Positions 34,413 to 43,849 of a DNA stretch of 61,773 bases are shown piece after piece. The notes below the pieces were generated by a model. That model saw only the letters and a program-made list of their open reading frames with translations. It ran no database searches and was not told where the DNA came from. A program made the translations under genes and the position numbers. The stretch is from Planotetraspora mira (lineage in GTDB: Bacteria > Actinomycetota > Actinomycetes > Streptosporangiales > Streptosporangiaceae), in assembly GCF_016863275.1 (NCBI RefSeq), contig NZ_BOOO01000043.1:1-61773 (forward strand), given 5' to 3'. Numbering within the stretch: the stretch's first letter is position 1; each line of letters opens with the position of its first letter.

Positions 34413-35630
34413 ATGAGTCTGACGACACGAGCCGCTCGCACTGAGGACATCGCGGCGTTGGTCGCGCTGGCAAAGGCGGCGCACGCCGGTGGCTCGCCGA
34501 CGGCGCTGCCGCTGCTCGGCGACGCTGTCGCCCGCGGACTGGTGCGGGTGGCGGAGGTCGACGGGGAGGTCGCAGGTTATGTGGCCGTCGAAAAACCCCT
34601 GCCGAACCACGTGCGGATCGCGTCCGTCGCCGTCCGTCACGAGCGGCGCCGACAGGGGATCGGCACGATGCTCATCGGGGAGGTGCTGCAGGAAGCAGGG
34701 AAGATCGAGGCCGTAGGTGGGACCGTCGCCACAGTCATCGATGTGACGGACCTCGAGGTCGCGGGCCTGTTGCTCTCCTGCGGCTTCATAGCGACGAGGG
34801 TGATGAGGTCCAGCACCCCCGAGCAGGCTATGCAGCTCTACTACCAGCACAAGATCAAGGTGGAGTACGTCGACCCGGATGCACGGCATCTGGTGCCGCT
34901 CTCTCGTCCTGACCAGTTGGTCGAATCGCTGTCTCCGAGCGACCACGCGGTGACGGCGCTCGCCACGCTCTCCAGTGAACCCGCCTTCGAGATATCCCGG
35001 TTCGAGCAGGACGATCCGGCGTCCCTGCAGTCGGGAGAGGCAGCAGCGGGCATCGCCTTCTCGGGATCCATACTTGCCGCGATCACCTTCCTCCTCGGGT
35101 TCTCCTTCGTATCGTCGCGCTATCCCGACGACGTGCGCCTGCTGCTGATCGGAGCGACCTTCGCCACCACGATGTCGCTGATCATCTATGCGAGCGCGTC
35201 GGGAGAGCTCGCCCGCATCCGCTCCAACTCCTTCGGGAGGGTCATGAAGTGGGGGAACGTCCTGTCCGAGTACGGGGGCGTCCTTCCCTTCCTCGTATCG
35301 TTACCCATCACCTATGCGCAGGGCCCCGGGGTGCGCTGGTCCGCGGTCGTCGTCGGCGTGGTGAGCAGCACGGCCCTCGTCCTTTATGAGCGGTCTCAGT
35401 TCTCGATCGCACATCGATTCCGGTGGACCCGCACCACGGTGGCCCTCACAGCCTTCACGAGCATGGCGCCGACCGTCTGCGTCGTCATGCTTGCGGCCGG
35501 AATCACCAGTTGGCCGTTGACGGCTGCCCTGGCGATGGCCCTCACCGGCCGAACCCTGGTTTACCTCTACCGCCGTGGGCCGGAGGCCGGGGTCTCCGAG
35601 TTCCGGCGCACCTGGCAGATCAGGCGTTGA
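34413..35630 (+). CDS. GNAT domain fused to multi-pass membrane domain
   Basis: A 405-residue protein with an unusual architecture. Residues ~1-135 form a GNAT acetyltransferase domain (TRAARTEDIAALVALAKAAH, IASVAVRHERRRQGIGTMLI, with the acetyl-CoA Q/R-x-x-G-x-G loop at ~80-85). A linker of ~75 residues leads to about six hydrophobic segments (roughly 212-233, 242-261, 285-303, 309-325, 342-364, 368-386) and a basic C-terminus. The enzyme domain would lie in the cytosol at the membrane face. The membrane part is not a transporter family I recognise. ATG 34413 follows GGGAGAGG at a rather long distance. Function unknown. Confidence 0.75.
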   Translation: MSLTTRAARTEDIAALVALAKAAHAGGSPTALPLLGDAVARGLVRVAEVDGEVAGYVAVEKPLPNHVRIASVAVRHERRRQGIGTMLIGEVLQEAGKIEAVGGTVATVIDVTDLEVAGLLLSCGFIATRVMRSSTPEQAMQLYYQHKIKVEYVDPDARHLVPLSRPDQLVESLSPSDHAVTALATLSSEPAFEISRFEQDDPASLQSGEAAAGIAFSGSILAAITFLLGFSFVSSRYPDDVRLLLIGATFATTMSLIIYASASGELARIRSNSFGRVMKWGNVLSEYGGVLPFLVSLPITYAQGPGVRWSAVVVGVVSSTALVLYERSQFSIAHRFRWTRTTVALTAFTSMAPTVCVVMLAAGITSWPLTAALAMALTGRTLVYLYRRGPEAGVSEFRRTWQIRR

Positions 35631-35939
35631 GGGCGATTTCCATCGCAGCAGGATAAGGACGACTCGTGGCGCAGCGCGGCTCCGCCGTTACGGCGGAACG
35701 GTCAGGCTCTGCGTGCCGCTTGGCGCGTCGCGCTGAGCCTTCGATCGGTCATGGTCCTGCCGAAGTGGGGGCCGTTCTCCACTTCATCGCCAGGGCGTGA
35801 GCCGAACTCTTGACGAACATCGGAGAGCTGGTCCGTTAAATCACTCTGATCCTCATTGTCGCCACATATGGTGACCAAAGATCAGATATGGCTCATTGCC
35901 ATGCGGATTCCAGGGACATTCACAGGGGGCGTCGCGCGC
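35631..35939. other. Intergenic region with short hairpin
   Basis: About 309 bases. A 7-bp hairpin TCCGCCG-TTA-CGGCGGA at 35681-35697 may terminate the upstream gene. In-frame starts at TTG 35856, ATG 35868 and ATG 35901 precede the chosen start of the next gene, so part of this stretch could be coding if a longer protein is made. Confidence 0.4.
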
Positions 35940-37478
35940 GTGGACTGGTTGACCCCCGAGAACGTCGTCGCCGTGGTGGCGGCGCTGCTCGGCCTCGTGG
36001 CCCCCGCCGCCGGCGCCGTGTACCAACTCCGGACCCGCCGAGGAAAACACATCGGCCACCGCGTGCAGATGGACACCTCCATCGGTGGCAACGCCGGCGA
36101 CGGACAGGCCCAGCCGGACGCGCCGCTCGGGCTCTTCACCGATCAACCCGGCATGTCCAATCCCACCCTTGCGCTCGTCCGCATCGAGAACACCGGCACG
36201 AGCAGCATCTCCGACGCCGACTACACCAACCCCGACAAGAATCACGGCCTCACCGTGGTCTTCGCCGAGCGCACCGTACGAAGCGTCGAGGTCATCCCCG
36301 ACGCCAAGGCAGAGCATCTGCTGGGCCACTTCGTCCCGGTCGAGGGCAAGGGAGGGATGCAGTACAACGGCAACACGATCCGGCTGCCCCGCGTGCCGCT
36401 CAATGAAGACCAGCACTTCAAGCTGCTCGTGCTGCTGAGCGGAGGCCGCGCCGGCGACAAGATCGACGTCACCGGGGGCATCCAGGACGGCAAGGTGGAA
36501 CGCACCCGCAGCATGTCGGTCGACGACAAGCCACCCCTGTTCAGCAAGCCCGCTTTGGGGACCACCATCGTGCTCGCCGTCTGCCTCCTCACGCTCGCGG
36601 GCATCATCGTCTTCCGGCAGCCGGCGCCCCCCATCGGTTGCGCAACGGGAAGACTCAGGGTGGTCGGCTCCACGGCCTTCGCCCCCGCCATGAAGGAACT
36701 GGCCAGTCGGTACGGCGCGGAGTGCCCGGGTTCAGAGATCACCGTGGACGCGCACGGCAGCAACGAGGGCGTGCGGGAAGTCGTGGAAGCGGGAGGCGCG
36801 GGCAACGGTTCGCCGGCCCTGCTCGCGCTCTCGGACGGCCCCAAGCCGGCAAGCTTCACGCAACTGAGGGAGGACCGGGTCGCCATCGCGGCCTTCGCCC
36901 TGGTGGTCAACGACAAGGTGAACGTCAAGAATCTGACGGTCGACGAAATACGCCGGGTCTATCGGGGCGATGTCGTCAACTGGAAGGACCTCGGCGGCCC
37001 CGACCTCCCCATCCGGCTCGTCAGCCGGGACGCCAACTCCGGTACCCGCGACCTGCTCCGCCGGCGCATCCTCGACGGTCAGGGCGAGCCCGCCTTCACC
37101 TCCCGGGACTGCGAGAACAAGAACTCCCCTCAGGACAAGGTCGTCCGCTGCGAACTCGGCAGCACCGGTGAGGTGCTCAAGACCGTCGCCCGGCTGGAGG
37201 GCGCCATCGGCTACAGCGAACTCGGGGCCGCCGCCACCACCAAGGGCCTGCACACGGTGAACATCGACGGCCACGAGCCATCGATCAAGGCCATCGGAGA
37301 CGACACCTACCGCTTCACCGAGATCGAGTACGCCTACACCGACGGCGCACCGGCCTTCGACTCCCTGACCTCGAGCTTCCTCCATTACGTGATCAGAGGC
37401 AACGGCCAGGAGGTGCTGAAGGCCTTCGGGCACCTGCCGTGCTTCACGCCGGACGGCCTCAAGCGCTGCCAGTCGTGA
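35940..37478 (+). CDS. Membrane protein with cytosolic domain and external PstS-like domain
   Basis: A 512-residue protein from GTG 35940 (AGGGGG 11 bases upstream); relatives I recall in actinomycetes also begin close to WLTPENVVA. Order: transmembrane segment 1 (residues ~6-26) followed by basic RTRRGKHIGHR, a ~165-residue beta-rich domain (MDTSIGGNAGDGQAQPDAPL, LALVRIENTGTSSISDADYT), transmembrane segment 2 (TTIVLAVCLLTLAGIIVF, ~205-222), then a ~280-residue phosphate-binding-protein-like domain (LRVVGSTAFAPAMKELASRY, VSRDANSGTRDLLRRRIL). Charge distribution places the first domain inside and the PstS-like domain outside. It is not next to pst genes. A signalling role rather than transport is inferred. 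Confidence 0.75.
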   Translation: MDWLTPENVVAVVAALLGLVAPAAGAVYQLRTRRGKHIGHRVQMDTSIGGNAGDGQAQPDAPLGLFTDQPGMSNPTLALVRIENTGTSSISDADYTNPDKNHGLTVVFAERTVRSVEVIPDAKAEHLLGHFVPVEGKGGMQYNGNTIRLPRVPLNEDQHFKLLVLLSGGRAGDKIDVTGGIQDGKVERTRSMSVDDKPPLFSKPALGTTIVLAVCLLTLAGIIVFRQPAPPIGCATGRLRVVGSTAFAPAMKELASRYGAECPGSEITVDAHGSNEGVREVVEAGGAGNGSPALLALSDGPKPASFTQLREDRVAIAAFALVVNDKVNVKNLTVDEIRRVYRGDVVNWKDLGGPDLPIRLVSRDANSGTRDLLRRRILDGQGEPAFTSRDCENKNSPQDKVVRCELGSTGEVLKTVARLEGAIGYSELGAAATTKGLHTVNIDGHEPSIKAIGDDTYRFTEIEYAYTDGAPAFDSLTSSFLHYVIRGNGQEVLKAFGHLPCFTPDGLKRCQS

Positions 37479-37561
37479 GCCTGGTGCTCCACGGTCGGCG
37501 TTCCCGGCCGCTGCCGCGCGGGGTCACCCTGCTTCGTACGCGGGCGGCGTAGCCGGGCGAC

Positions 37562-37599
37562 AAACCCGGCTTTCGGCGCCCAGAAACCCGGCTTTCGGC
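37562..37599. repeat. Two direct copies of a 16-base repeat
   Basis: AAACCCGGCTTTCGGC occurs at 37562-37577 and 37584-37599, separated by six bases. The second copy continues into a small hairpin (CCGGC-TTTC-GGCCGG). It lies between the PstS-like gene and the HupE-like gene and may be part of a terminator or a duplicated regulatory site. Confidence 0.5.
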
Positions 37600-37720
37600 C
37601 GGTGGGTGACCGGCAGCGGAAGGGTCGGTGAATTGGGCCGTCTCGAGTTGCCGGGTGCGGAGCGAGCACTGCAGGGTTGGGAAACGACCGCCGTTCCCCC
37701 CACGACGGAAGTGCCTGCCT

Positions 37721-38851
37721 GTGCGTCTCCTGGCGTTCCTCACCGCCCTTGTCGCCGTGCTCCTCGTCGCCGCTCCGGCGCAGGCGCACGTCCGCGCGAC
37801 CTCGGTCTCGGTCGACCTGCGCGGCCAGGGCGACGGCGTCGCGGCCGTCGTCGACGTGGAGTACGACGTCCTCGCCCGGCTGCTGAGTCTCGACGGTGCC
37901 CTGAGCCCGGACGCGGTCGGCGTGGACGGCGCGGCCCCCGAGGTGCCGACCGAGGTGCGGCGCCGTTCGCTGGACGCGCACACGAGCGACGTGGCGGCGT
38001 ACGTCGGCGGGCGGCTGCGGCTGAGCCGCGGCGCGATCGGGTGCACCGCTGAGGACGACGCCCGCGTCGAACTCGCCGACTCCGGCGCGGCGCGGGTCGC
38101 GCTCGCCTACGACTGCCCGGCGTCCGGCATGCTCACCGTCCGCAGCGACATCTTCCGCGCCTCCGACGGCGTCGTCGACGAGACCACCACGCTGGTGGCC
38201 TACGACATCGATGGCCGCCGCGGTTCGACGTTGCTCGACACCGCCCACACCAGCGTCACAGTGGGGCGCACCGACCTGCTCAGCGAGATCCCGCGGTTCG
38301 TCCGGCTCGGGGCGGAGCACCTGCTGTTCGGGCTCGACCACGTGCTGTTCCTGCTGGCCCTGCTGCTGGGCGCGAAGCGGCTGCGCGACGTCGTCGAGGT
38401 CGCCACGGCCTTCACGGTCGCGCACTCGGTGACCCTGGTGCTGGCCGCGATCGGCTGGGTCAGCGTGCCCGGGTGGATCGTCGAGCCGCTCATCGCGCTG
38501 TCGATCGCCTTCGTCGCGCTCGACAACCTGCTCTCGCCGAAGACGAGCCACCGGCTGCCCGTGGTCCTCGGCTTCGGGCTGCTGCACGGGCTCGGCTTCG
38601 CGGGCGCGCTCAGCGTCGACGGCCCGCTGTCGGCCTCGACACTGGCCGACCTGGTCTCCTTCAACGTCGGCATCGAACTCGTCCAGTTGACGATCATCGC
38701 GCTCGCCTTCCCGGCGCTGCTGTTCCTGCGCAGGGTCGCTACCACGCCGGTCGCCGCCCGCGCCCTCATGCTCGGCACCGTCGCGGCGACCGTCGCCGTC
38801 GCCGGTGCCGGTCTGGTCTGGTTCGTCGAACGCTCGCCGCTCCTGACCTGA
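37721..38851 (+). CDS. HupE/UreJ-family membrane protein
   Basis: A 376-residue protein from GTG 37721 (GGAAG ten bases upstream). A signal peptide (LLAFLTALVAVLLVAAPAQA) precedes a ~170-residue extracellular domain with two Cys (IGCTAEDD, YDCPASG), then about seven transmembrane segments. The family motif GAEHLLFGLDHVLFLLALLL and the later LHGLGFAGAL supply His and Asp residues typical of HupE/UreJ-type metal permeases, which move nickel or related metals. The adjacent giant metallophosphoesterase begins 30 bases downstream, so metal supply or export for that secreted enzyme is a reasonable but unproven link. Confidence 0.8.
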   Translation: MRLLAFLTALVAVLLVAAPAQAHVRATSVSVDLRGQGDGVAAVVDVEYDVLARLLSLDGALSPDAVGVDGAAPEVPTEVRRRSLDAHTSDVAAYVGGRLRLSRGAIGCTAEDDARVELADSGAARVALAYDCPASGMLTVRSDIFRASDGVVDETTTLVAYDIDGRRGSTLLDTAHTSVTVGRTDLLSEIPRFVRLGAEHLLFGLDHVLFLLALLLGAKRLRDVVEVATAFTVAHSVTLVLAAIGWVSVPGWIVEPLIALSIAFVALDNLLSPKTSHRLPVVLGFGLLHGLGFAGALSVDGPLSASTLADLVSFNVGIELVQLTIIALAFPALLFLRRVATTPVAARALMLGTVAATVAVAGAGLVWFVERSPLLT

Positions 38852-38881
38852 CAGCCCCTCTCCCCACCCCGAAGGATCCCG

Positions 38882-41800
38882 ATGTCCGCGTTCACCTGGA
38901 CGCGCGCGCGCCTGCGCGTCGTCCTGTACGCCACCACGCTGGGGCTTGCCGCCAGCGTGGTGGCGGGCCCGCTCGCGTCTTACGCGGCGGCCGCCATCGA
39001 CCCGCCGGAGGCCACCGTCAGCGGTGTCGCGTACGTCGACGCCAACGGCGACGGCCGGCGCGACCCCGACGAGGTCGGCCTGGCCGGCGTCCGCGTCTCC
39101 GACGGCAAGGTCGCCACCACGACCGCCGCCGACGGCTCCTACTCGCTGACGATCTCCACCGACCGTCGCAAGACGGACATCGTGTGGGCCGGCCAGCCGC
39201 GGGGCTACCGGTTCGGCCTGGACGAGTACAAGGAGCCGAGGTTCTGGGCCAACCTGGGCCAGCTCGCCGACGACGCCACGCCGACCGCGGACTTCGCGCT
39301 CGTCCGTGACGGCCTCTCAGACGGCGACACCTTCTCCTGGGCCAACATCGCCGACCCGCACGTCAACGCACAGCTGCCCGACCAGATCCGCGAGATCAAC
39401 TCCACGGGCACCGATCTGCGCTTCATCGCGGTCAGCGGCGACCTCACCAACGACGCCAGCCAGGGGCAGTTCGACACGTATCGTCGCGGCGCCCAGCAGT
39501 CGGCCGTCGGCGTGTGGCCGGCCGTCGGCAACCACGAGTACGCGAGCGGGTCGGCGTACGCGGACAAGATCGACAACTATCGCAAGAACGTCGGTCCGGA
39601 GTGGTACTCGTTCAGCTACGGCAACCGGCACTTCGTGGTGCTCGAGAACAACGGCTCGGCGCCGTTCGACGAGGAGCTTGACTGGCTCAAGGCCGACCTC
39701 GCCGCGAGCGTCCCGCTCGACGACAACCCGAGGAACGACATCGAGCTCGTCGTCCTCACCCATCAGCCGATGAACGTCCCGTTCGGTTCGCCGTCGGAGT
39801 ACGACGCCTTCGGTGACGTGCTCGAGAAGTACAAGGCGCAGCTGATCCTGGTCGGCCACGAGCACTCCAACCACGTCGAGAACAACTCGGCGTTCGCCTC
39901 GACCGCCAAGCACATCCAGACCGTGTCGAGCTCGTACACGATCGACAACGCGCCCCGCGGCTTCCGCTACATCCACATGGCGGGCCGGGGCTTCGACAAC
40001 CCGTTCCGGATGTACGGCGAGAACGAGCACCTCACCATCGTCAGCCCCGCGCCCGGCTCGAAGGTGCCGGCCGAGAAGTTCCCGGGCATCCAGATCAACG
40101 CGTACGACACCGGCGACGAGGTCGTCTCGGCGCGTTACCGGATCGACGGCGACAAGAACTGGATGCCGCTGCACCACAGCGGCGAGTTCACCTGGCAGGG
40201 CGACCTGCCCCACAACCGGCAGAAGGCCGGCAAGCACAGCGTCGACGTGCAGGTGGTCGACGCGGCAGGCAAGACCTGGACCAAGTCGGCGGACTTCACT
40301 CTCACCCACGAGCCGGCGCTCAAGCCGGTCGCCGGGGGTGACTGGGACCAGCACCACGGCAACGTGGCCCACTCCGGTGTCGCGCCGGCGCAGGAGGCCG
40401 GCCGCCGCCTGGCCTGGAGTTTCCGTACCGAGGGCACCTTCCTCACCGGGTCGCCGGTCATCCACGACGGCGTCGTCTACGCGGGCACCCGCGACGAGAA
40501 CGGCGACGGCAACAGCCGGATCTACGCCGTCCGGCTGAAGGACGGCAAGGAGCTGTGGAACGTCAAGGTGCCGCAGTCGATCCACGGCAGCCTCGCGTAT
40601 GGTGACGGCCTGGTCTTCGCGCCGACCCTCGGCTCGGAGCTCTACGCCGTCGACGCGAAGAGCGGCGAGCTGCGCTGGAAGGCCGTGCCCGAGCAGGCGC
40701 CGGCCCCGAACAACCAGCGCACCTACGGCTACTACTCGCCGGCCGTCTCCGGCCACACGGTGCTCTGGCCCTACCAGACCCGCTTCGGCATCGGCAGCCA
40801 GGGCGTCCTCAAGGCGCTCGACACCCGCACCGGGCGGCAGATCTGGGCCTCCCCGATGTCCGGAGCGACCATGAGCGACGGCACGCCCGCCGTCATGGAC
40901 GGCACCGTGTACGTCGGCAACGAGACCGCCGACCGCGTGCTCGCCTACGACCTGGCCACCGGCGCCCGCAAGTGGACCGGAACCGAGTCGCTCGGCAGCT
41001 GGCAGGACGGCGTGCCGACCGCGGCCGAGGGAAAGGTCTTCATCGGCGCCAACAACGGCATCGTCGCGCGTGACGGCAAGACCGGCGCAACGCTGTGGAC
41101 GTACAACAGTTCGCGCTCCTCGCTCGTCTCGAGCGGCTCGACCCCGAGCGCCGCGGCCGTCAAGGACGGCGTCGTCTACATGGGCTTCCCGAGCGGCGCC
41201 GTCGTCGCCCTCGACGCACAGACCGGCAACGTCATCTGGGAGCGGGCGCTGCCCGGCGACATCTACCACGGTGGCGTCATGTCCAGCCCGGTCGTGGCCG
41301 GCGACACGCTCTTCGTCGGCGCCAACAACGGCAAGTTCTACGCCCTGGCCTCCGACACCGGCCAGATCCTGTGGAGCCACGAGATCGGCACCTGGGTGGG
41401 CGCCGGCCCGGCCGTCAGCGGCAACACCGTCGTGGCGGGCGCCTGGGACGGCAACCTCTACGCCTACGTGCCCGGCGGCGAGTCCGCACGGCGCTGGGCG
41501 ACCGTGACCGGCACGGTCAGCGACCCGGAGACGGGCGCTCCGATCGCCGGAGCGAAGGTCACCGCCGTCGCCGACGGTCAGGACACCGCGGTGACCACCA
41601 CCGACGCCCGGGGCCACTACCGGATCGGTCTGCCGGCGTCGACCTGGACCGTCACGGCGGCCAAGCGCGGCCTGATCGCCGACGGCCGCTCAACCGCCGG
41701 TGTCACGGTCCGCACCACCGGCAACGCGACGGCCGACCTGAAACTGATCAAGGTGGTCCACCCGGTCGCCGGCAAGTCGACGTACGCGCCGGACTACGGC

Positions 41801-43600
41801 AGCGGCAGCACGCGCACGGACGTCGTCACGGGCAAGGAGTACTACTACCTGGCCAACGACAAGATCCGGGCGTCCGTGACGCCGTACGCCGCCGGCGACA
41901 ACGGCGTCGGCGGCAACAACCTCGCCGGTGGTCTGGGCCAGGGCGCGCTGACGGACCTCATGCTCAACGACGCCAACGGCGCCGAGACCCTCGACTGGGG
42001 CGAAATGCTGCTGCGTCCGAGCCTCACGCCGCCCGACTCGTGGGACCGGCCGAACGACCAGCTCGACCTGTCCGACCTCGCGGTCGACGGCGCCGCGGTG
42101 GTCGGCAACGGTCAGTACCGGGCGAACCCGGCCATCAAGGCGCAGGTCCGCTACGAAACCCTGCCCGATTCTCCGATCGTGAAGATGACGGTCAAGCTGA
42201 CCAACACCGGCACGACGGGCTACCAGGGCTACTTCAACTACATGATCGACCCCGACAGCTCGGCCGACAACGGCCGGATCCCGGGGTTCAGCGGCGTCAA
42301 CCCGGGTCTGAAGACCTCGGGCTGGACCGGGAACTACGTCTACGTCGGTGCTGACGCGGCCACCACGAACGGCCAGGCCGCCAACGGTCTCGCGTGGGCA
42401 CTGGACACGCCGGCCGCGGTCGGCGCGTACGGCTACATCGAGGGTCTCTACTACGACGCCACGATGGCGCCCGGTGCCACCAAGCAGTTCAGCTTCTACC
42501 ACCTGACCGACTACGCGACGGCCGGCGGCGACCCCACCGGCAACATCGCGAAGTGGGCCGACGAGATCGACCTGCACGACGCGGCCGTCCCGGACGCCGC
42601 TCGCGCGGCCGGCACGATCACCGCGGGCGGCGCCGCCGTCTCCGGTGCCCGGGTCACCCTCGAGCAGGCCGGCACGGCGGTCGCGACCGCCGGCACCGAC
42701 GCCCAGGGCAAGTACCTCGTCAAGGCCCCGGCCGGTCGGTACGACGTCCGGGTGTCCAAGCTGGGCTACCAGACGGCCACCGGCACGGTCACCGTACCGG
42801 CGGCGGGCAGCGGCGTCGCCGACGTGGCGTTGAGCCCGGTCACGGTCGAGGCGAGCTACGGCAAGCAGATCGGCTCGGGTCTGGTCGAGGCGGGCTACGG
42901 CGACGTCATGCTCGAGAACGACAAGCTCTCGATGGCGATCGCCGACGCCTACAACGACTCGCAGCTCTCCGGCGGCACCCGCGGCAAGCCGGTTGACGTC
43001 GCCGTCCGCGGCATGGCCGACCAGTTCGACTGGATCAACCTGCCCTACGTCTCGGCGACCCAGCCGACCGGCAGTAGCGCGTGGGACATCCGGTCGGTGG
43101 CGGCGACCGACGTCCAGATCGTCCAGGCGACCGGTGACAAGGCCGTCGTCCGGGTATCCGGGCCGGTCAAGGGCTTCACGGGTCTGACGGCGGCGACGAC
43201 GTACACGCTGAAGCGGGGAGACGACTTCGCCACGGTCTCGACGGAGCTGAGCAACTCCGGCTCGGCTCCACTCAGCGTGTGGACCGGTGACGCGATGGAC
43301 CACGACGCGGCCGGCCAGGCCAGCGTCATCCCGGGCGCCGGCATCGTGACGCCGGGTGCGACGGCGGCGTACGCCCCGACCAAGCCGTACATCGGCATGA
43401 CCGGGACCGACCCGCAGGTCTTCGGCCTCGTCTACGGCACGCCGGCCGGCGCCTTCGACGTCTACGCCGCGGGCAACTGGGTGATGAGCCGGTTCAACGT
43501 CGACGTGCCGGCGGGTGGCTCCTACACCCTCACCCGCAAGCTCGTCGTCACCCCGGGCACCGACGCGGTGGGCATCCTCGACGGCGTCCCCGCGCCGTAA
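38882..43600 (+). CDS. Giant secreted metallophosphoesterase with PQQ-like propeller
   Basis: A 1572-residue secreted protein. Signal peptide ~1-37; a CNA_B/SdrD-type domain with calcium-binding-like DANGDGRRDPDE (~43-140); a calcineurin-like phosphoesterase (~150-345) with Asp158-x-His160, GDLTND (Asp187), GNHE (216-219), His294 and GHEHSNH (~325-331); a C-terminal phosphoesterase cap; a PQQ/Trp-rich beta-propeller (~490-870, repeats such as LDTRTGRQIWASP and YDLATGARKWTG); a CarboxypepD_reg-like domain (~880-960); a large beta-rich region; a second CarboxypepD_reg-like domain (~1245-1320); and a final beta region. Extracellular hydrolysis of a phosphate ester is the expected activity. It follows the HupE-like gene in one operon and ends at a strong terminator. 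Confidence 0.85.
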   Translation: MSAFTWTRARLRVVLYATTLGLAASVVAGPLASYAAAAIDPPEATVSGVAYVDANGDGRRDPDEVGLAGVRVSDGKVATTTAADGSYSLTISTDRRKTDIVWAGQPRGYRFGLDEYKEPRFWANLGQLADDATPTADFALVRDGLSDGDTFSWANIADPHVNAQLPDQIREINSTGTDLRFIAVSGDLTNDASQGQFDTYRRGAQQSAVGVWPAVGNHEYASGSAYADKIDNYRKNVGPEWYSFSYGNRHFVVLENNGSAPFDEELDWLKADLAASVPLDDNPRNDIELVVLTHQPMNVPFGSPSEYDAFGDVLEKYKAQLILVGHEHSNHVENNSAFASTAKHIQTVSSSYTIDNAPRGFRYIHMAGRGFDNPFRMYGENEHLTIVSPAPGSKVPAEKFPGIQINAYDTGDEVVSARYRIDGDKNWMPLHHSGEFTWQGDLPHNRQKAGKHSVDVQVVDAAGKTWTKSADFTLTHEPALKPVAGGDWDQHHGNVAHSGVAPAQEAGRRLAWSFRTEGTFLTGSPVIHDGVVYAGTRDENGDGNSRIYAVRLKDGKELWNVKVPQSIHGSLAYGDGLVFAPTLGSELYAVDAKSGELRWKAVPEQAPAPNNQRTYGYYSPAVSGHTVLWPYQTRFGIGSQGVLKALDTRTGRQIWASPMSGATMSDGTPAVMDGTVYVGNETADRVLAYDLATGARKWTGTESLGSWQDGVPTAAEGKVFIGANNGIVARDGKTGATLWTYNSSRSSLVSSGSTPSAAAVKDGVVYMGFPSGAVVALDAQTGNVIWERALPGDIYHGGVMSSPVVAGDTLFVGANNGKFYALASDTGQILWSHEIGTWVGAGPAVSGNTVVAGAWDGNLYAYVPGGESARRWATVTGTVSDPETGAPIAGAKVTAVADGQDTAVTTTDARGHYRIGLPASTWTVTAAKRGLIADGRSTAGVTVRTTGNATADLKLIKVVHPVAGKSTYAPDYGSGSTRTDVVTGKEYYYLANDKIRASVTPYAAGDNGVGGNNLAGGLGQGALTDLMLNDANGAETLDWGEMLLRPSLTPPDSWDRPNDQLDLSDLAVDGAAVVGNGQYRANPAIKAQVRYETLPDSPIVKMTVKLTNTGTTGYQGYFNYMIDPDSSADNGRIPGFSGVNPGLKTSGWTGNYVYVGADAATTNGQAANGLAWALDTPAAVGAYGYIEGLYYDATMAPGATKQFSFYHLTDYATAGGDPTGNIAKWADEIDLHDAAVPDAARAAGTITAGGAAVSGARVTLEQAGTAVATAGTDAQGKYLVKAPAGRYDVRVSKLGYQTATGTVTVPAAGSGVADVALSPVTVEASYGKQIGSGLVEAGYGDVMLENDKLSMAIADAYNDSQLSGGTRGKPVDVAVRGMADQFDWINLPYVSATQPTGSSAWDIRSVAATDVQIVQATGDKAVVRVSGPVKGFTGLTAATTYTLKRGDDFATVSTELSNSGSAPLSVWTGDAMDHDAAGQASVIPGAGIVTPGATAAYAPTKPYIGMTGTDPQVFGLVYGTPAGAFDVYAAGNWVMSRFNVDVPAGGSYTLTRKLVVTPGTDAVGILDGVPAP

Positions 43601-43618
43601 CGCACACCCGCCCCACCA

Positions 43619-43657
43619 CACGGGGCCGGCCCGGACTCCAACCGGGCCGGCCCCGTG
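43619..43657. terminator. Strong hairpin after the giant phosphoesterase
   Basis: Perfect 16-base arms CACGGGGCCGGCCCGG and CCGGGCCGGCCCCGTG with a 7-base loop (ACTCCAA), starting 19 bases after the stop codon. No T-run. Confidence 0.8.
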
Positions 43658-43849
43658 CGCCGAGCCGCCAGAACAACGCGGAGGTCGCGTCAAGTGGACG
43701 TGGCCGGCGTGCCGTTCGGGTCAGCCTCTGACCGGAGCGGCTGTCCGTCTGACCGATCCTGCCCGCGGTTGTCCCGTCGGGGGCCGTCCGGCGTTCAATC
43801 GACGTGTCGCGGATGTCGCGGCTGATGGAGCGTCAGGAAGGTACGGCAG

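Noticed and set aside
39317-41617. 766-codon minus-strand open frame inside the giant phosphoesterase gene
   Set aside because: Antisense shadow of a gene with clear domains; its translation is low-complexity Val/Arg/Asp without motifs.
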